Shown: positions 1 to 7,347, counted from the stretch's first letter. The stretch: 38,021 nt of DNA from Pseudomonas typographi (GCF_014694385.1 NZ_JAAOCA010000044.1:1-38021); one strand, 5' to 3'. Translations and numbers: made by a program. The notes: generated from the sequence alone by a model not told the origin.

Positions 1-26
1 TTCGGGTAAGAGCTTCGTTGGCGCAT
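1..26 (-). CDS. tnpA: IS66 TnpA (OrfA), first 8 codons only, truncated by window edge
   Basis: The minus strand from position 26 reads ATG then codons for M-R-Q-R-S-S-Y-P, which matches the start of IS66-family TnpA proteins of pseudomonads as I remember them (MRQRSSYPK...). An AGGA ribosome-binding site sits five bases upstream of the ATG. TnpA is the small helix-turn-helix accessory protein encoded first in the IS66 operon. Only eight residues are visible, so the call leans on the matching IS66 terminal repeat 100 bases upstream. Confidence 0.6.
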
Positions 27-126
27 GGGAATCCTGGCGATAAGGGTGATCGCGTCCGCTAAAAAATAGACGGACAACATCGCCCTTAATGCTGGAGTTC
101 GGTAGGTGTGTTCACCGGGCGCTTAC
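1..126 (-). mobile_element. left end of an IS66-family insertion sequence (continues beyond window)
   Basis: Read on the minus strand, the stretch begins at position 126 with GTAAGCGCCCGGTGAA, which has the GTAA-type tip of IS66-family terminal repeats. It runs through about 100 bases of non-coding leader into the first codons of a tnpA gene at position 26. The leader holds an imperfect inverted repeat (about 40-57 against 70-87) around an A-rich loop. The body of the element lies outside the window, so its completeness cannot be judged. The tip abuts a tnpC fragment of opposite orientation at 127-193, so this copy seems to have landed inside another IS66 element. The expected 8-bp target duplication would start at 127, but its partner is not in view. 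Confidence 0.65.
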
Positions 127-224
127 GCAGTTACCAACGCAGCGGGCAAGCGAAATCGATGAACTGCTGCCGCACCAGTGGGTATCTGCTTGAATCATGC
201 AAGGTCACTTCAGCGGGCGCCTAC
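127..224 (+). mobile_element. right-end remnant of a second IS66-family element
   Basis: This piece holds the last codons of a tnpC gene (stop at 191-193) and then a terminal repeat at 203-224. Read inward from 224 the repeat is GTAGGCGCCCGCTGAA, a close mate of the GTAAGCGCCCGGTGAA tip at 126. The element body would lie to the left, but it is interrupted at 126/127 by the opposite-facing IS66 end. The simplest reading is one IS66 nested inside the tnpC of another. Confidence 0.65.
128..193 (+). pseudogene. tnpC: C-terminal fragment of IS66 TnpC transposase
   Basis: The frame starting at 128 encodes QLPTQRASEIDELLPHQW and three more residues before a TGA stop. The pattern LPTQRASEIDELLPHRW is the usual extreme C-terminus of IS66-family TnpC (DDE transposase). 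The rest of the gene is missing in this window because the sequence to the left belongs to another IS66 end. Just 21 codons remain, so this fragment is non-functional unless the left part continues intact beyond the nested copy, which would still leave it interrupted. Confidence 0.7.
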
Positions 225-323
225 AAATGAATGGCATGGCGAACCTCGAAATCGGCGCGAAGGGTGTGCTCTTGGTATGCGTCCGGAATTAGGAGCAGAA
301 TGAGCGGAGCAATTGGCGCAAGA

Positions 324-1208
324 CTAAGCCGATGTGCTAAGCAGCATTTTTACTTCGCGGATATCTTTCGCGGGGGGCACGCCAAACATGCGACCGTATT
401 CTCGCGTGAATTGCGGGATGCTTTCGTACCCTACTTCATAGGCTGCTTTGGCGATAGGTACGCCCTCCAGAAGCCTTCGCCTTGCCTCGATTAGCCTGAG
501 TTGTTTTTGATATTGAAGCGGAGTCAGCGAGGTGACCGTCCTGAAATGGGTGTGGAACCCTGAAAGGCTCATACCGGCTGTCTCAGCCAGCTGTTCCATT
601 CGCAGCGGCTGGGCGAACTCCTCACGAATCCTGGCGATCACACGGCCAATTCTTTGGGCGTGGCTGCTGGCAATCCCAAGCGCTCGGATGGCTCCGCCAT
701 GGCGTCCTGATAGGAGCCAGTAATGGAGTTCTCTGACCCGTTGGTCTTTTAGTATTTCCACTGAACCAGGTCGATCAAGCAGGCGAAGCAAGCGCAGGGC
801 TGCGTCTGTCACCTCCGTTTCTGTGGACTCTACCCGTAAGGGCTCGCCCACAGTAAAGGGGGCCGTGCCCATCTCGACGACCAATGATTGTATGAGTACG
901 TGATCAAGCTCTACGACAAATGCCAGGTAAGGCTCGTTCCGAGAGGCGACAATGATCTGACTCACTGTTGGTACATCAGCGGTGATGATCAATGATTCGC
1001 CGGCACCGAACTCAAAGATTTTGTCGCCCATCGAGACACGCTTTTTCCCTTGAAGCACCAGCGCAACCAACGGCCTTGAGATCGCGTAGAGCAGCGCCGT
1101 CGGCGTTGTCTCCCGAAGAATCACCAGCCCGGGGAAAGGGGTGGCAGCAATGCCACCCCGATGATGAGCGTCAGCGTAGCGGCTCACAGCCTTGAGCAGA
1201 TCGTTCAT
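324..1208 (-). CDS. AraC family transcriptional regulator
   Basis: The 294-residue protein has the two-part layout of the AraC_N (PF06719-like) group. Residues about 20-160 form a cupin-like ligand domain with the familiar stretch RPLVALVLQGKKRV followed by an acidic glycine-rich turn. Residues about 190-290 hold two helix-turn-helix motifs typical of AraC/XylS, including LAETAGMSLSGFHTHFR and a second helix pair ending in YGRMFGVPPAKDI. It is transcribed away from the SDR gene at 1470 with 261 bases between, so it probably controls itself and the SDR-tautomerase pair. The inducer cannot be read from sequence; regulators of this subgroup commonly sit next to oxidoreductases. Start chosen at the first ATG, which gives the usual family length. 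Confidence 0.9.
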   Translation of the reverse strand: MNDLLKAVSRYADAHHRGGIAATPFPGLVILRETTPTALLYAISRPLVALVLQGKKRVSMGDKIFEFGAGESLIITADVPTVSQIIVASRNEPYLAFVVELDHVLIQSLVVEMGTAPFTVGEPLRVESTETEVTDAALRLLRLLDRPGSVEILKDQRVRELHYWLLSGRHGGAIRALGIASSHAQRIGRVIARIREEFAQPLRMEQLAETAGMSLSGFHTHFRTVTSLTPLQYQKQLRLIEARRRLLEGVPIAKAAYEVGYESIPQFTREYGRMFGVPPAKDIREVKMLLSTSA

Positions 1209-1328
1209 AGGTCATCAACCCTTCAGTCCGTATCAGCCTAGTGCAATGTCGAATGCTTGCCGACGCAAGACCACTGGATAATGCAGCAAATAATTTGGAG
1301 AAACAGGCAAATTCCGCGCCGCCGTTGC

Positions 1329-1366
1329 GGTGTGCATCCACACCCGTTTACTTGTCACCCTGACAA
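1329..1366. promoter_or_regulatory. two adjacent palindromes in the AraC/SDR divergent promoter region
   Basis: GGTGTG-CATC-CACACC (1329-1344) is a perfect six-base inverted repeat. Eight bases later TTGTCA-CCC-TGACAA (1352-1366) is a second perfect one. Both lie about 100-140 bases upstream of the SDR start, in the only space available for the two divergent promoters. They are candidate operator sites, but AraC proteins usually bind direct repeats, so the link to the neighbouring regulator is uncertain. Confidence 0.35.
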
Positions 1367-1469
1367 TTTGAACGAATAGGCAATTCAAGTGGCCGATCAC
1401 GCAACCTGCAACGCCAGCAACACGTCATCGTTAACGCTCATTCAGCATCTGCTTGGCAGGAGTATAACG

Positions 1470-2225
1470 ATGACCACTATTTCAATTGTAACCGGTGCAA
1501 ACCGTGGCCTTGGGCGCAACACTGCGCTGAGCATCGCTCGCCAGGGTGGCGATGTGATCGTTACCTATCGTAATGGCAAAGAAGCTGCGGATGTCGTGGT
1601 AGCCGACATTCAGGCGCTAGGCCGCAAGGCCGTCGCGCTGCAATTGGACACGAGTAAGGTGTCGTCCTTCCCCGACTTCGTGATCGCCGTGCGCGCGGCA
1701 CTGAACGACACCTGGGGCCACGATACCATCGACCACCTCATCAACAACGCCGGACATGGCGAAATGGCTGACTTTGCTGCCACAACGGAAGCTCAGTTCG
1801 ACGCGCTCTTTGACGTGCACGTCAAAGGGGTATTTTTCCTGACCCAGTCCCTTCTGCCGTTATTGGCAGAAGGCGGGCGTATCATAAACTTCTCGTCGGG
1901 CTTGACCCGTGTGTCCTTTCCAGGCTTCTCGGCCTACTCGGCAGCCAAGGGCGCAGTCGAAACACTCACCGTATACATGGCCAAAGAGCTGGGCAACCGT
2001 GGTATCACCGTCAATACCGTAGCCCCCGGAGCGATAGAAACCGATTTCCTGGGTGGAGCAGTACGCGACATCCCCGACTACAACAATGCTTTTGCCGATA
2101 TGACCACGCTTGGCCGCGTGGGCGTGCCCGACGACATAGGCCCAATGATCGCCAGTCTCTTGGCTCCTAGCAACCGGTGGGTCACAGGCCAGCGCATCGA
2201 AGTCTCCGGCGGCCAATCGATTTGA
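1470..2225 (+). CDS. SDR family NAD(P)-dependent oxidoreductase
   Basis: A 251-residue classical short-chain dehydrogenase/reductase. The Rossmann cofactor loop TGANRGLG is at residues 8-15, the structural NNAG motif at 92-95, the catalytic serine in FSSG near 142-143, and the YSAAK active-site pair at Tyr156 and Lys160. The C-terminal PGAIETDF and SGGQSI signatures are also present. The start at 1470 is preferred over in-frame codons further upstream because GGCAGGAG lies eight bases before it and the protein then begins right at the Rossmann strand. An Arg after the glycine motif (GANRG) fits NADP preference, but this is inference. It is followed 69 bases later by a tautomerase gene on the same strand, likely one transcript. 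The substrate is unknown. Confidence 0.92.
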   Translation: MTTISIVTGANRGLGRNTALSIARQGGDVIVTYRNGKEAADVVVADIQALGRKAVALQLDTSKVSSFPDFVIAVRAALNDTWGHDTIDHLINNAGHGEMADFAATTEAQFDALFDVHVKGVFFLTQSLLPLLAEGGRIINFSSGLTRVSFPGFSAYSAAKGAVETLTVYMAKELGNRGITVNTVAPGAIETDFLGGAVRDIPDYNNAFADMTTLGRVGVPDDIGPMIASLLAPSNRWVTGQRIEVSGGQSI

Positions 2226-2294
2226 TTTATCAACGATGGGTTCTGCCTAAGGCGGAGTCCATCGCACCCCTGTCTCCTGTATTAGAGATTTCCG

Positions 2295-2723
2295 ATGCCT
2301 AAATTCATCATCCATGCCCCTGCGGGGACGTTCGATGCCACCGCGCGTCAACAGGTCGCCGGGGCTCTCATGCAGTTGGGGATCAGTTGCGAAGCACTGC
2401 CTCACTCGCCCATGGTACGCAGCACCGTATGGACTTACTTTGCCGAGTATCCGCCCGATGCCGTATTCATGGGAGAGACGGCGGCGTGGCTGCCGGTGGT
2501 GTCGCTTCAGATATACGTCATCAACGGCGGTCTCGATGCGAGAAACAAGCGCAGGTTGATTGAGGGCGCCACCGCGATTCTTGATTGCCGTCCGGGAGGC
2601 ACAGCGGTGGCCCCAGTCTATGTGGTGATTCACGAAGTCGAAGAGGAAAGCTGGGGCATCTTCGGCCAGCAGGCGGATTTGGCAGCACTTCGAGCCAGTG
2701 CTACCGACGCGCCAGCCATATAA
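2295..2723 (+). CDS. tautomerase-superfamily protein (4-oxalocrotonate tautomerase / cis-CaaD-like)
   Basis: A 142-residue protein whose second residue is proline, which becomes the N-terminal catalytic Pro1 after Met removal in this superfamily. The opening MPKFIIHAPAGTFDATAR and the later LQIYVINGGLDARNKRRLIEGATAIL fit the two beta-alpha-beta halves of the long (fused) tautomerases, and the length is close to the cis-3-chloroacrylic-acid dehalogenase / Tautomerase_3 type rather than the 60-residue 4-OT. It follows the SDR gene on the same strand and is preceded by AGAGATTTCC, a modest ribosome-binding site. The pair may act on one keto/enol substrate, but that is inference from context alone. 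Confidence 0.8.
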   Translation: MPKFIIHAPAGTFDATARQQVAGALMQLGISCEALPHSPMVRSTVWTYFAEYPPDAVFMGETAAWLPVVSLQIYVINGGLDARNKRRLIEGATAILDCRPGGTAVAPVYVVIHEVEEESWGIFGQQADLAALRASATDAPAI

Positions 2724-2812
2724 AGAATCACCATGCATAACGCCGGCTTGCAAGGGGTGTTCACCGTACGCTTGGTGGAAAATGGCCGCCTGAGCATGGC
2801 CATAACCCAACG

Positions 2813-2832
2813 GGCGCGCTTAACAGCGCGCC
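2813..2832. terminator. GC-rich hairpin between convergent tautomerase and interrupted gene
   Basis: GGCGCGC-TTAACA-GCGCGCC forms a perfect seven-base stem with a six-base loop. It lies 90 bases after the tautomerase stop and 18 bases after the original stop of the interrupted minus-strand gene. No clear T-tract follows on either strand, so terminator function is tentative. Confidence 0.4.
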
Positions 2833-2906
2833 TTGAGGCGCCGGCGTCATTATTGGCCGGAAAAGTCCGAGCGGCTGAACGTTTCGTTGCCCGAACGCGC
2901 GTTGTT

Positions 2907-2910
2907 GATC
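2907..2910. repeat. GATC target-site duplication, left copy
   Basis: GATC directly before the left end of the IS1182 element. The same four bases occur at 4520-4523 after the right end, and only one copy is needed to restore the interrupted reading frame. Confidence 0.85.
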
Positions 2911-2927
2911 GATTCTGTTGAAAAAGT
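2911..2927. repeat. IS1182 terminal inverted repeat, transposase 3-prime side
   Basis: GATTCTGTTGAAAAAGT. It matches the other end in 16 of 17 positions in inverted orientation. Confidence 0.88.
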
Positions 2928-3069
2928 CGGATTTTCAAATGGCCTGAACTCAGGCACGACCACCACCGGAGAACCTACTCACCACATTGAGTGGTTTTTC
3001 GGTCCTTCGATGAACTTTGCCGCTCTGTTATTGGGTTAATTTGAGGTTTTTTGCTTGGTGCAGGCGCAC

Positions 3070-4443
3070 CTATCCCGTGACTGGTGGCCCTTGAGATGAA
3101 AATTTGGCCAGCCGTCGCAGGTTCTGCACCGCAGCGGCCAGCGTGAACTCATCCGTCGCGCCACTTATGCCACGTAGCCGCAGGCGATCCAATTTCAGGA
3201 TGCGCTTGAGGTGGGCGAACAACATTTCGACCTTTTTACGTTCGTGGCGAGAGCGCTGATATGCCGGCGTTGCTGCAATGCGCCGAGCCACATCGCGAGC
3301 GGCTTCATGGACGCTGCGAGCGATCTTGCGAGTCGAAGTGTTCGGGCAGCACCTGGCTTTCGTCGGACATGTCGCGCAGTCGGTCTGTCTGGATCGGAAG
3401 ATGATGGTGTTGGCTTTGGTGACGTGCGAACGCTCGTTCTTGAAGGCTCGCCATTCGCTGCACAATGGGTTGCCGGCTGGGCAGCGGTATTCCTCGGCCT
3501 CTTCATTCCAGTGGAAATCGTTACTCGAAAAGCTGTCGCTCTTGCGCTCAGTTTTGTCCCACACCGGCACATGCGGCTCGATGTCTTTTTCCTCCACCAT
3601 CCAGACCAGCATCGGCGCGGTACCGTAAGCGGTGTCGCCAATGAGGCGTTCCGGCTTGATGTCGAACTGCGCTTCGACCCGATCGATCATCGTCTTGGTG
3701 CTCTCGACTTCTGCGGTTCGATGAGCCGGTGTGGGTTCCACATCCATGATCACGCCGTGCTCGGTATCGATCAGATAATTCGTGGAGTAAGCGTAGAAAG
3801 CAGGGCCGCCTGGAGCAGCCGTCCAGCGGGCCTGAGGATCCGTCAGCGACAGGCGTTTCGGTAGCGTTTCGGCCAAAGCCTCCTCATCGAGGCCTTCAAG
3901 GTACTCACGCACGGCGCGAGTGCTCAGGGCCGGATCGCTCCAGTTGATCTGTTCATCACCCGGTACGCCGCGCTGCCGACTCGCATCCGCCTTGATGATG
4001 CTGGCGTCCACGGCAAAGCCTTCACCTTTGACCAAGCCTGCGTCCATGCAACGACGCAGCACTTCATTGAACAACCAGCGAAACAGATCGCTGTCCCGAA
4101 AACGGCCGTGTCTATTTTTGGAAAAGGTCGAGTGGTTGGGGACTTCATCTTCAAGGCTTAACCGGCAGAACCAGCGATACGCCAGGTTCAAATGGGCCTC
4201 TTCGCACAGCCGCCGCTCTGAGCGAATGCCGTAGCAATAGCCCACGATCAGCATGCGGATCATCAGTTCAGGATCAATCGACGGACGCCCGATAGGGCTA
4301 TAGAAATCGGCGAGGTAATGGCGCAGGTCACTCAGATCGAGACACTGATCAATGCTGCGCAGAAGATGATTGGCTGGGATGTGATCTTCAAGGTTGAACA
4401 AGTAAAACAGTCGCTCCTGCCCACTCGATAACTGTCCCATCAT
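3070..4443 (-). CDS. tnp: IS1182 family transposase
   Basis: A 457-residue DDE transposase. The N-terminal part (residues about 1-120) is the DUF772/InsH-like domain, with the tell-tale FYLFNLEDHIPANHLLR start and the NHSTFSKNRHGRF stretch. The catalytic core shows Asp146 in FAVDASIIKADAS, Asp270 in LIGDTAYG and Glu406 in ERKKVEMLFAHLK, with Lys413 seven residues later as in the Y-R-E-K signature. Cysteines near 321-328 and 356-366 look like a small metal-binding insertion common in the family. I chose the start at 4443 (MMGQLSSGQE), which leaves the usual N-terminus; an upstream in-frame ATG at 4491 would add 16 odd residues. The gene is full length with no frameshift, so the element may still be mobile. 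Confidence 0.93.
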   Translation of the reverse strand: MMGQLSSGQERLFYLFNLEDHIPANHLLRSIDQCLDLSDLRHYLADFYSPIGRPSIDPELMIRMLIVGYCYGIRSERRLCEEAHLNLAYRWFCRLSLEDEVPNHSTFSKNRHGRFRDSDLFRWLFNEVLRRCMDAGLVKGEGFAVDASIIKADASRQRGVPGDEQINWSDPALSTRAVREYLEGLDEEALAETLPKRLSLTDPQARWTAAPGGPAFYAYSTNYLIDTEHGVIMDVEPTPAHRTAEVESTKTMIDRVEAQFDIKPERLIGDTAYGTAPMLVWMVEEKDIEPHVPVWDKTERKSDSFSSNDFHWNEEAEEYRCPAGNPLCSEWRAFKNERSHVTKANTIIFRSRQTDCATCPTKARCCPNTSTRKIARSVHEAARDVARRIAATPAYQRSRHERKKVEMLFAHLKRILKLDRLRLRGISGATDEFTLAAAVQNLRRLAKFSSQGPPVTG

Positions 4444-4502
4444 GCTCTGTGATCCCCCGCCGGCCAATGAAGCAATTTTGCCGCAGGTCAAACAGGGGAG
4501 CT

Positions 4503-4519
4503 ACTTTTTCACCAGAATC
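4503..4519. repeat. IS1182 terminal inverted repeat, transposase 5-prime side
   Basis: On the plus strand this reads ACTTTTTCACCAGAATC, the inverted mate of 2911-2927 with one difference. The transposase start is 60 bases inside this end, so its promoter must lie in this short interval or in flanking DNA. Confidence 0.88.
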
Positions 4520-4523
4520 GATC
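4520..4523. repeat. GATC target-site duplication, right copy
   Basis: GATC directly after the right end of the IS1182 element, mate of 2907-2910. The target itself is a four-base palindrome. Confidence 0.85.
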
Positions 4524-4992
4524 GTAAGCTTGCCCTCGGCAATGGTGTAAGAGGTTTGCGCATCGCCATCATTGTAGGCATTGCGCCACCGGCCCCAGGC
4601 TTTTTCGTCGCGCAAGTAGGCAGCCCAGATCACCCGCGTACCCTCAAGGCGGCAGCGGTAGCGGACCACGTCGCCGTCTTCACGCCGGTAGGAGATCTGC
4701 GGCGTATCGCCAGGCCGTTCGGTTTTCATGGACGTGGGCGTGCGGTTCGTTTCGACCGCAATGGCTGCCTTGCAGATTTGCGCCGAGGAAAACTCAGCCG
4801 CCTCGACGGCCCCCAGGCTAAACACGGTGACACTCAACAAGCCCCAATAAGCGCGCATATAAACGCCCCTTGCCGCGATTAGACCGGAACTTAAGTGTAC
4901 ACCTTGCACCACGGGCAGGAAGTGGCCGGTGAATGGGGTGCTCCAGGCGTTCTTACGGCATTGATGGGTGGCTTTCGCTGGCGAGGCGTGGC

Positions 4993-5021
4993 AACGCGGC
5001 CTTGGAGTACCAGGCCGCGTT
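4993..5021. terminator. perfect 10-bp stem hairpin in an intergenic region
   Basis: AACGCGGCCT and AGGCCGCGTT pair perfectly around a nine-base loop (5003-5011). The hairpin lies between the divergent start of the interrupted gene (4858) and the end of the minus-strand gene at 5131-5463, so it most likely terminates transcription arriving from the latter. There is no long T-run. A second shorter stem, GGGCCGC at 5094-5100 with GCGGCCC at 5113-5119, sits closer to the 5131 stop and could serve the same end. No coding sequence is visible in 4859-5130. Confidence 0.45.
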
Positions 5022-5130
5022 AGCATTGCAGTTAACTTCCAATTAGGTGCCAGCCGGGAAGGTTATGCCATGCACCGACCGTGGCGCACCGCTGGGCCGC
5101 ATCAACCGTAAAGCGGCCCGGCGGTATCCG

Positions 5131-5463
5131 CTAGCAATAGCGGTCGACGACTTTAACTGCGCCATGCTCCAGGCCCTGGCATTCGCGCTTTAAGGTATAG
5201 AGCACACGGGATAGAAAATCGTGATCGGCGGCGGCTTTCTTACCTACGTACCCGCCACCGCGGCGGTAAGTGCGAAGCCGGGCACGCATGCTCGGCCGCT
5301 GTTTTTCGAATGCATGTTCGCAAGCCTCTGGGCCCAGTGCTTCGACATGCACCTCGCCGCTTTCACATACCCACAGAATGTGGCTGTCATGGGTGTCTCG
5401 GCGGCCGGCGAACAAGCGCGCCAGGTCATCGACGGTCGGTTGATTATTCAAGTTCATGTTCAT
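5131..5463 (-). CDS. conserved hypothetical protein, 110 aa
   Basis: A small, charged, soluble protein without signal peptide or membrane segment. It begins MNMNLNNQPTVDDLARLFAG and contains an ILWVCESGEVHVEALGP beta-rich middle, then a basic ARLRTYRRGGGYVGKKAA segment and a C-terminal VDRYC. I recognise the pattern as a Pseudomonas-type conserved hypothetical but know no function. The start is supported by GGAGG directly upstream of the ATG at 5463. Nothing in the neighbourhood forms an operon with it. Codon usage matches the surrounding host genes. Confidence 0.82.
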   Translation of the reverse strand: MNMNLNNQPTVDDLARLFAGRRDTHDSHILWVCESGEVHVEALGPEACEHAFEKQRPSMRARLRTYRRGGGYVGKKAAADHDFLSRVLYTLKRECQGLEHGAVKVVDRYC

Positions 5464-5978
5464 GCCTCCACCTCGTCTGGTTGATGTACAGCGATCGCCT
5501 ACAGCCTGCTGCTGCGACTGTGTAGTGGCTTATTGTTGACGCTACAAGCAAAAGCCAAGCGCACAATGGCTGGGCAGGAATTGACAAGGGGAGGCATTAC
5601 CGGCCCAGCAGCTTGACAATTTCCAGCCTGTGCGCGCCCTGCCAGGGCTGCCATGCGGGTCAGCTCATCAATCTGCCTTGTGGGCAGCACAGTCGCGGCG
5701 TGCCTGGCGGCTGGCCAGGCTTATCAGGCCGCTTTTTACATGCTCCCCGGTGGGGGAGATGGCTGCATCATGCAAGGGGAAATTCGCAGCGTCAACTATT
5801 CTGTAGTGAATTTATTAAAAGCACTACATTTTGACAAAATGATAGACAATCAGGCATTTGGAGGAAGGGTTGCTGGCGGCTGGTCAGTTCGCGCCCACGT
5901 CGTACGCACGAATTTTCTTGCTGGGTGAAGGATGGTAACGCGGCACGGTACAAAAGGTGCTGGCCAAAAGGCGGCCCA
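5464..5978. other. gene-free stretch with AT-rich, promoter-like core
   Basis: I see no convincing gene here. The right half is clearly AT-richer than the surroundings: around 5803-5827 GTAGTG and CACTAC form an inverted repeat around AATTTATTAAAA, followed by a TTGACA hexamer at 5831-5836 and GGAGG at 5860-5864. These look like promoter parts, but the only frame after them (TTG at 5870 to a stop at 5936-5938) encodes just 22 residues. The GCCTGG/CCAGGC repeats around 5700-5720 may form a hairpin. Confidence 0.4.
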
Positions 5979-6012
5979 CTTCTGAGACACCCCACTTGGG
6001 GTGCTTCAGAAG
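5979..6012 (-). terminator. strong two-step hairpin after the Nramp gene
   Basis: CTTCTGA (5979-5985) pairs with TCAGAAG (6006-6012), and inside it CACCCCA (5988-5994) pairs with TGGGGTG (5997-6003). The structure begins 28 bases beyond the Nramp stop codon on the minus strand and is followed, about ten bases later on that strand, by CCTTTTGG. It is a likely rho-independent terminator, with a slightly distant T-tract. Confidence 0.55.
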
Positions 6013-6039
6013 CTGTTAGCCACGTTACTGGCCGCCGGC

Positions 6040-7347
6040 CTAAGCGGTGAGTAATTGCGCACCCAATTGGAACGCTACCCACAGCGCAAGCACGGTGGCG
6101 AAGCCCAGGGCGATGTTCTCGAACAGGTTGTTGCGGTATTGGCCCATGAGCTTTTTCTGGTTACTCATCACCAGCAAGCCCAGTGAGATCACCGGCAGGC
6201 CGACGATGTTCAGCGCATTCACGGCAATGGTCAGGGTCACGAAGTCGGGCATCCCGGGTAACGACCATACCAACGGGGTTACCAGAATGAACATCATGAA
6301 CCATTTGTGCAGCGGGTCTTGGTGCAGCACCTTGCCGTAGCGTTGCTTACGCGAGGGCATGATGTGTTGCACGGCATCGGTGATCAGCCGCGGAAACGCG
6401 GTGGTCTTGCCGGCGACGCTGGCGAACAAGGTGGCGAAGGCTCCTACGAAGAACACATACCAACCGGCTTCGCCAAAGAACATGCGCAGGGCCTGGCCCA
6501 GGTCGTCGAGGGTTTCCACCTTCAGGTTGTTCGGGCCGAGAATTTCGGCACCCACCACCCAGATCGCCAGGTTGATGATGATGCCTACGAGCACCGCGAA
6601 CAGCAGGTCGTTGCGCTGCAAGCGCCGGTGCTCTGGCCCGGTCCAGCCTTTTTCTTTCATCACGTAGGGGTGTACGAAGTTGGCAATGGAACCCGCCACC
6701 GCGCCAATCACCGATACCGCGACCAACAGCGCACCGTGAACGCCTTTGTCCGGCGGAATGCTAAAGCCGAGGGTGCCCCTGAGGATGCCGCCCAGGTCAG
6801 GCCGCGACATGATTGCCAAAGCCAGGAACGCCAAGGTCATCAAGCACAGCAGCACCTTCATCACCCGCTCGATCTGCCCGTAGATGTTACGGCCTACCAG
6901 CAGCCACACCGCGAGCATCACGGCAAAAGAGCACAGCAAGGGGTAGGGCAGGTGCAGCAGTGTAGCCAGCGCTTCGCCGGCACCCTTGAGCATATAGGCG
7001 TTGGTGAGGTGGCCCATCACCAGCGCATAACCCAGCATGAACCAAGCGAACACCGGGTGCAGTTGGGCGTAACCGCCCAAGATGCTCATGCCTTGGAGAT
7101 TGCAGAGTTGAAACCGCGCAATGATGTTGACGATCAAAAACCGCAGCAGCAGGGATATGGCCAGCACCCACATCATGCTGTAGCCATAGTTTGCGCCTGC
7201 CACCGAGGAGGTGATCAGGTCACCTGCCCCGAGCCAGGCGAGCACCGCAATGATCCCGGGGCCAAGCATCTTGCCGATGCGGGCCAGGCTGAAGCCGTGC
7301 TCGCGCTGGGTAATTAGGTGTTTATCGACGGGGTTGGCGCGCGCCAT
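6040..7347 (-). CDS. Nramp-family (divergent) metal-ion transporter
   Basis: A 435-residue integral membrane protein with about eleven hydrophobic helices. The Nramp fold is indicated by MLGPGIIAVLAWLGAGDLI in the first helix, AGANYGYSMMWVLAISLLLR after it, and ANFVHPYVMKEKGW at helix six, followed by the DAV..and F-rich C-terminal helices. Classical Nramp/MntH proteins carry DPGN in helix 1 and a Met-Pro-His in helix 6 that bind Mn2+/Fe2+. Here the helix-1 position reads GAGD and helix 6 reads FVHP, so the canonical metal ligands are altered. This marks it as one of the Nramp-related carriers of unknown substrate, possibly not a manganese importer. A GGGAGAGA ribosome-binding site precedes the ATG at 7347. 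It is divergent from the GGDEF/EAL gene, sharing a promoter region with a palindrome at 7414-7427. Confidence 0.85.
   Translation of the reverse strand: MARANPVDKHLITQREHGFSLARIGKMLGPGIIAVLAWLGAGDLITSSVAGANYGYSMMWVLAISLLLRFLIVNIIARFQLCNLQGMSILGGYAQLHPVFAWFMLGYALVMGHLTNAYMLKGAGEALATLLHLPYPLLCSFAVMLAVWLLVGRNIYGQIERVMKVLLCLMTLAFLALAIMSRPDLGGILRGTLGFSIPPDKGVHGALLVAVSVIGAVAGSIANFVHPYVMKEKGWTGPEHRRLQRNDLLFAVLVGIIINLAIWVVGAEILGPNNLKVETLDDLGQALRMFFGEAGWYVFFVGAFATLFASVAGKTTAFPRLITDAVQHIMPSRKQRYGKVLHQDPLHKWFMMFILVTPLVWSLPGMPDFVTLTIAVNALNIVGLPVISLGLLVMSNQKKLMGQYRNNLFENIALGFATVLALWVAFQLGAQLLTA

Larger units (their letters stand above)
2911..4519 (-). mobile_element. complete IS1182-family insertion sequence, 1609 bp
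   Basis: The ends are defined by a 17-base terminal inverted repeat, GATTCTGTTGAAAAAGT at 2911-2927 and, read from the right end inward, GATTCTGGTGAAAAAGT (4519-4503), with one mismatch. Both ends are flanked by GATC, giving a four-base target duplication. The single transposase gene (3070-4443) is read from right to left and looks intact. About 160 bases at 2911-3069 lie beyond the transposase stop and hold no gene. Perfect duplication and an undamaged transposase suggest a recent insertion. Confidence 0.93.
2850..4858 (-). pseudogene. small secreted hypothetical protein gene split by IS1182 insertion
   Basis: The gene starts at 4858 (ATG; AAGGGG upstream) with MRAYWGLLSVTVFSLGAVEA, a signal peptide likely cut before EFSSAQICKAAIAVE. 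It runs in frame down to the target site at 4520-4523, where codons for K-L-T-I are cut by the insertion. After the element, the minus strand resumes at 2910 and reads I-N-N-A-R-S-G-N-E-T-F-S-R-S-D-F-S-G-Q and a TAA stop (2850-2852). Removing the element and one GATC copy restores a 396-base frame of 131 residues. The sequence resembles short exported Pseudomonas proteins of unknown role; I do not recognise a named family. In the present state translation would run into the IS and give an altered C-terminus (about 19 native residues lost). The restored frame is direct evidence that the two pieces belong together. Confidence 0.88.

Noticed and set aside
2733..2921. 62-codon plus-strand frame after the tautomerase gene
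   Set aside because: It overlaps the far end of the interrupted gene, whose frame is restored by removing the IS, and has no ribosome-binding site.
5870..5938. 22-codon frame with TTG start after a good GGAGG and a TTGACA hexamer
   Set aside because: Very short, rare start codon, no recognisable features; the promoter-like parts could serve something else. Kept only as a note in the gene-free stretch.
6307..7317. 336-codon plus-strand frame opposite the Nramp gene
   Set aside because: His/Gln/Arg-rich composition typical of the antisense strand of a membrane-protein gene; the Nramp frame is clearly real.
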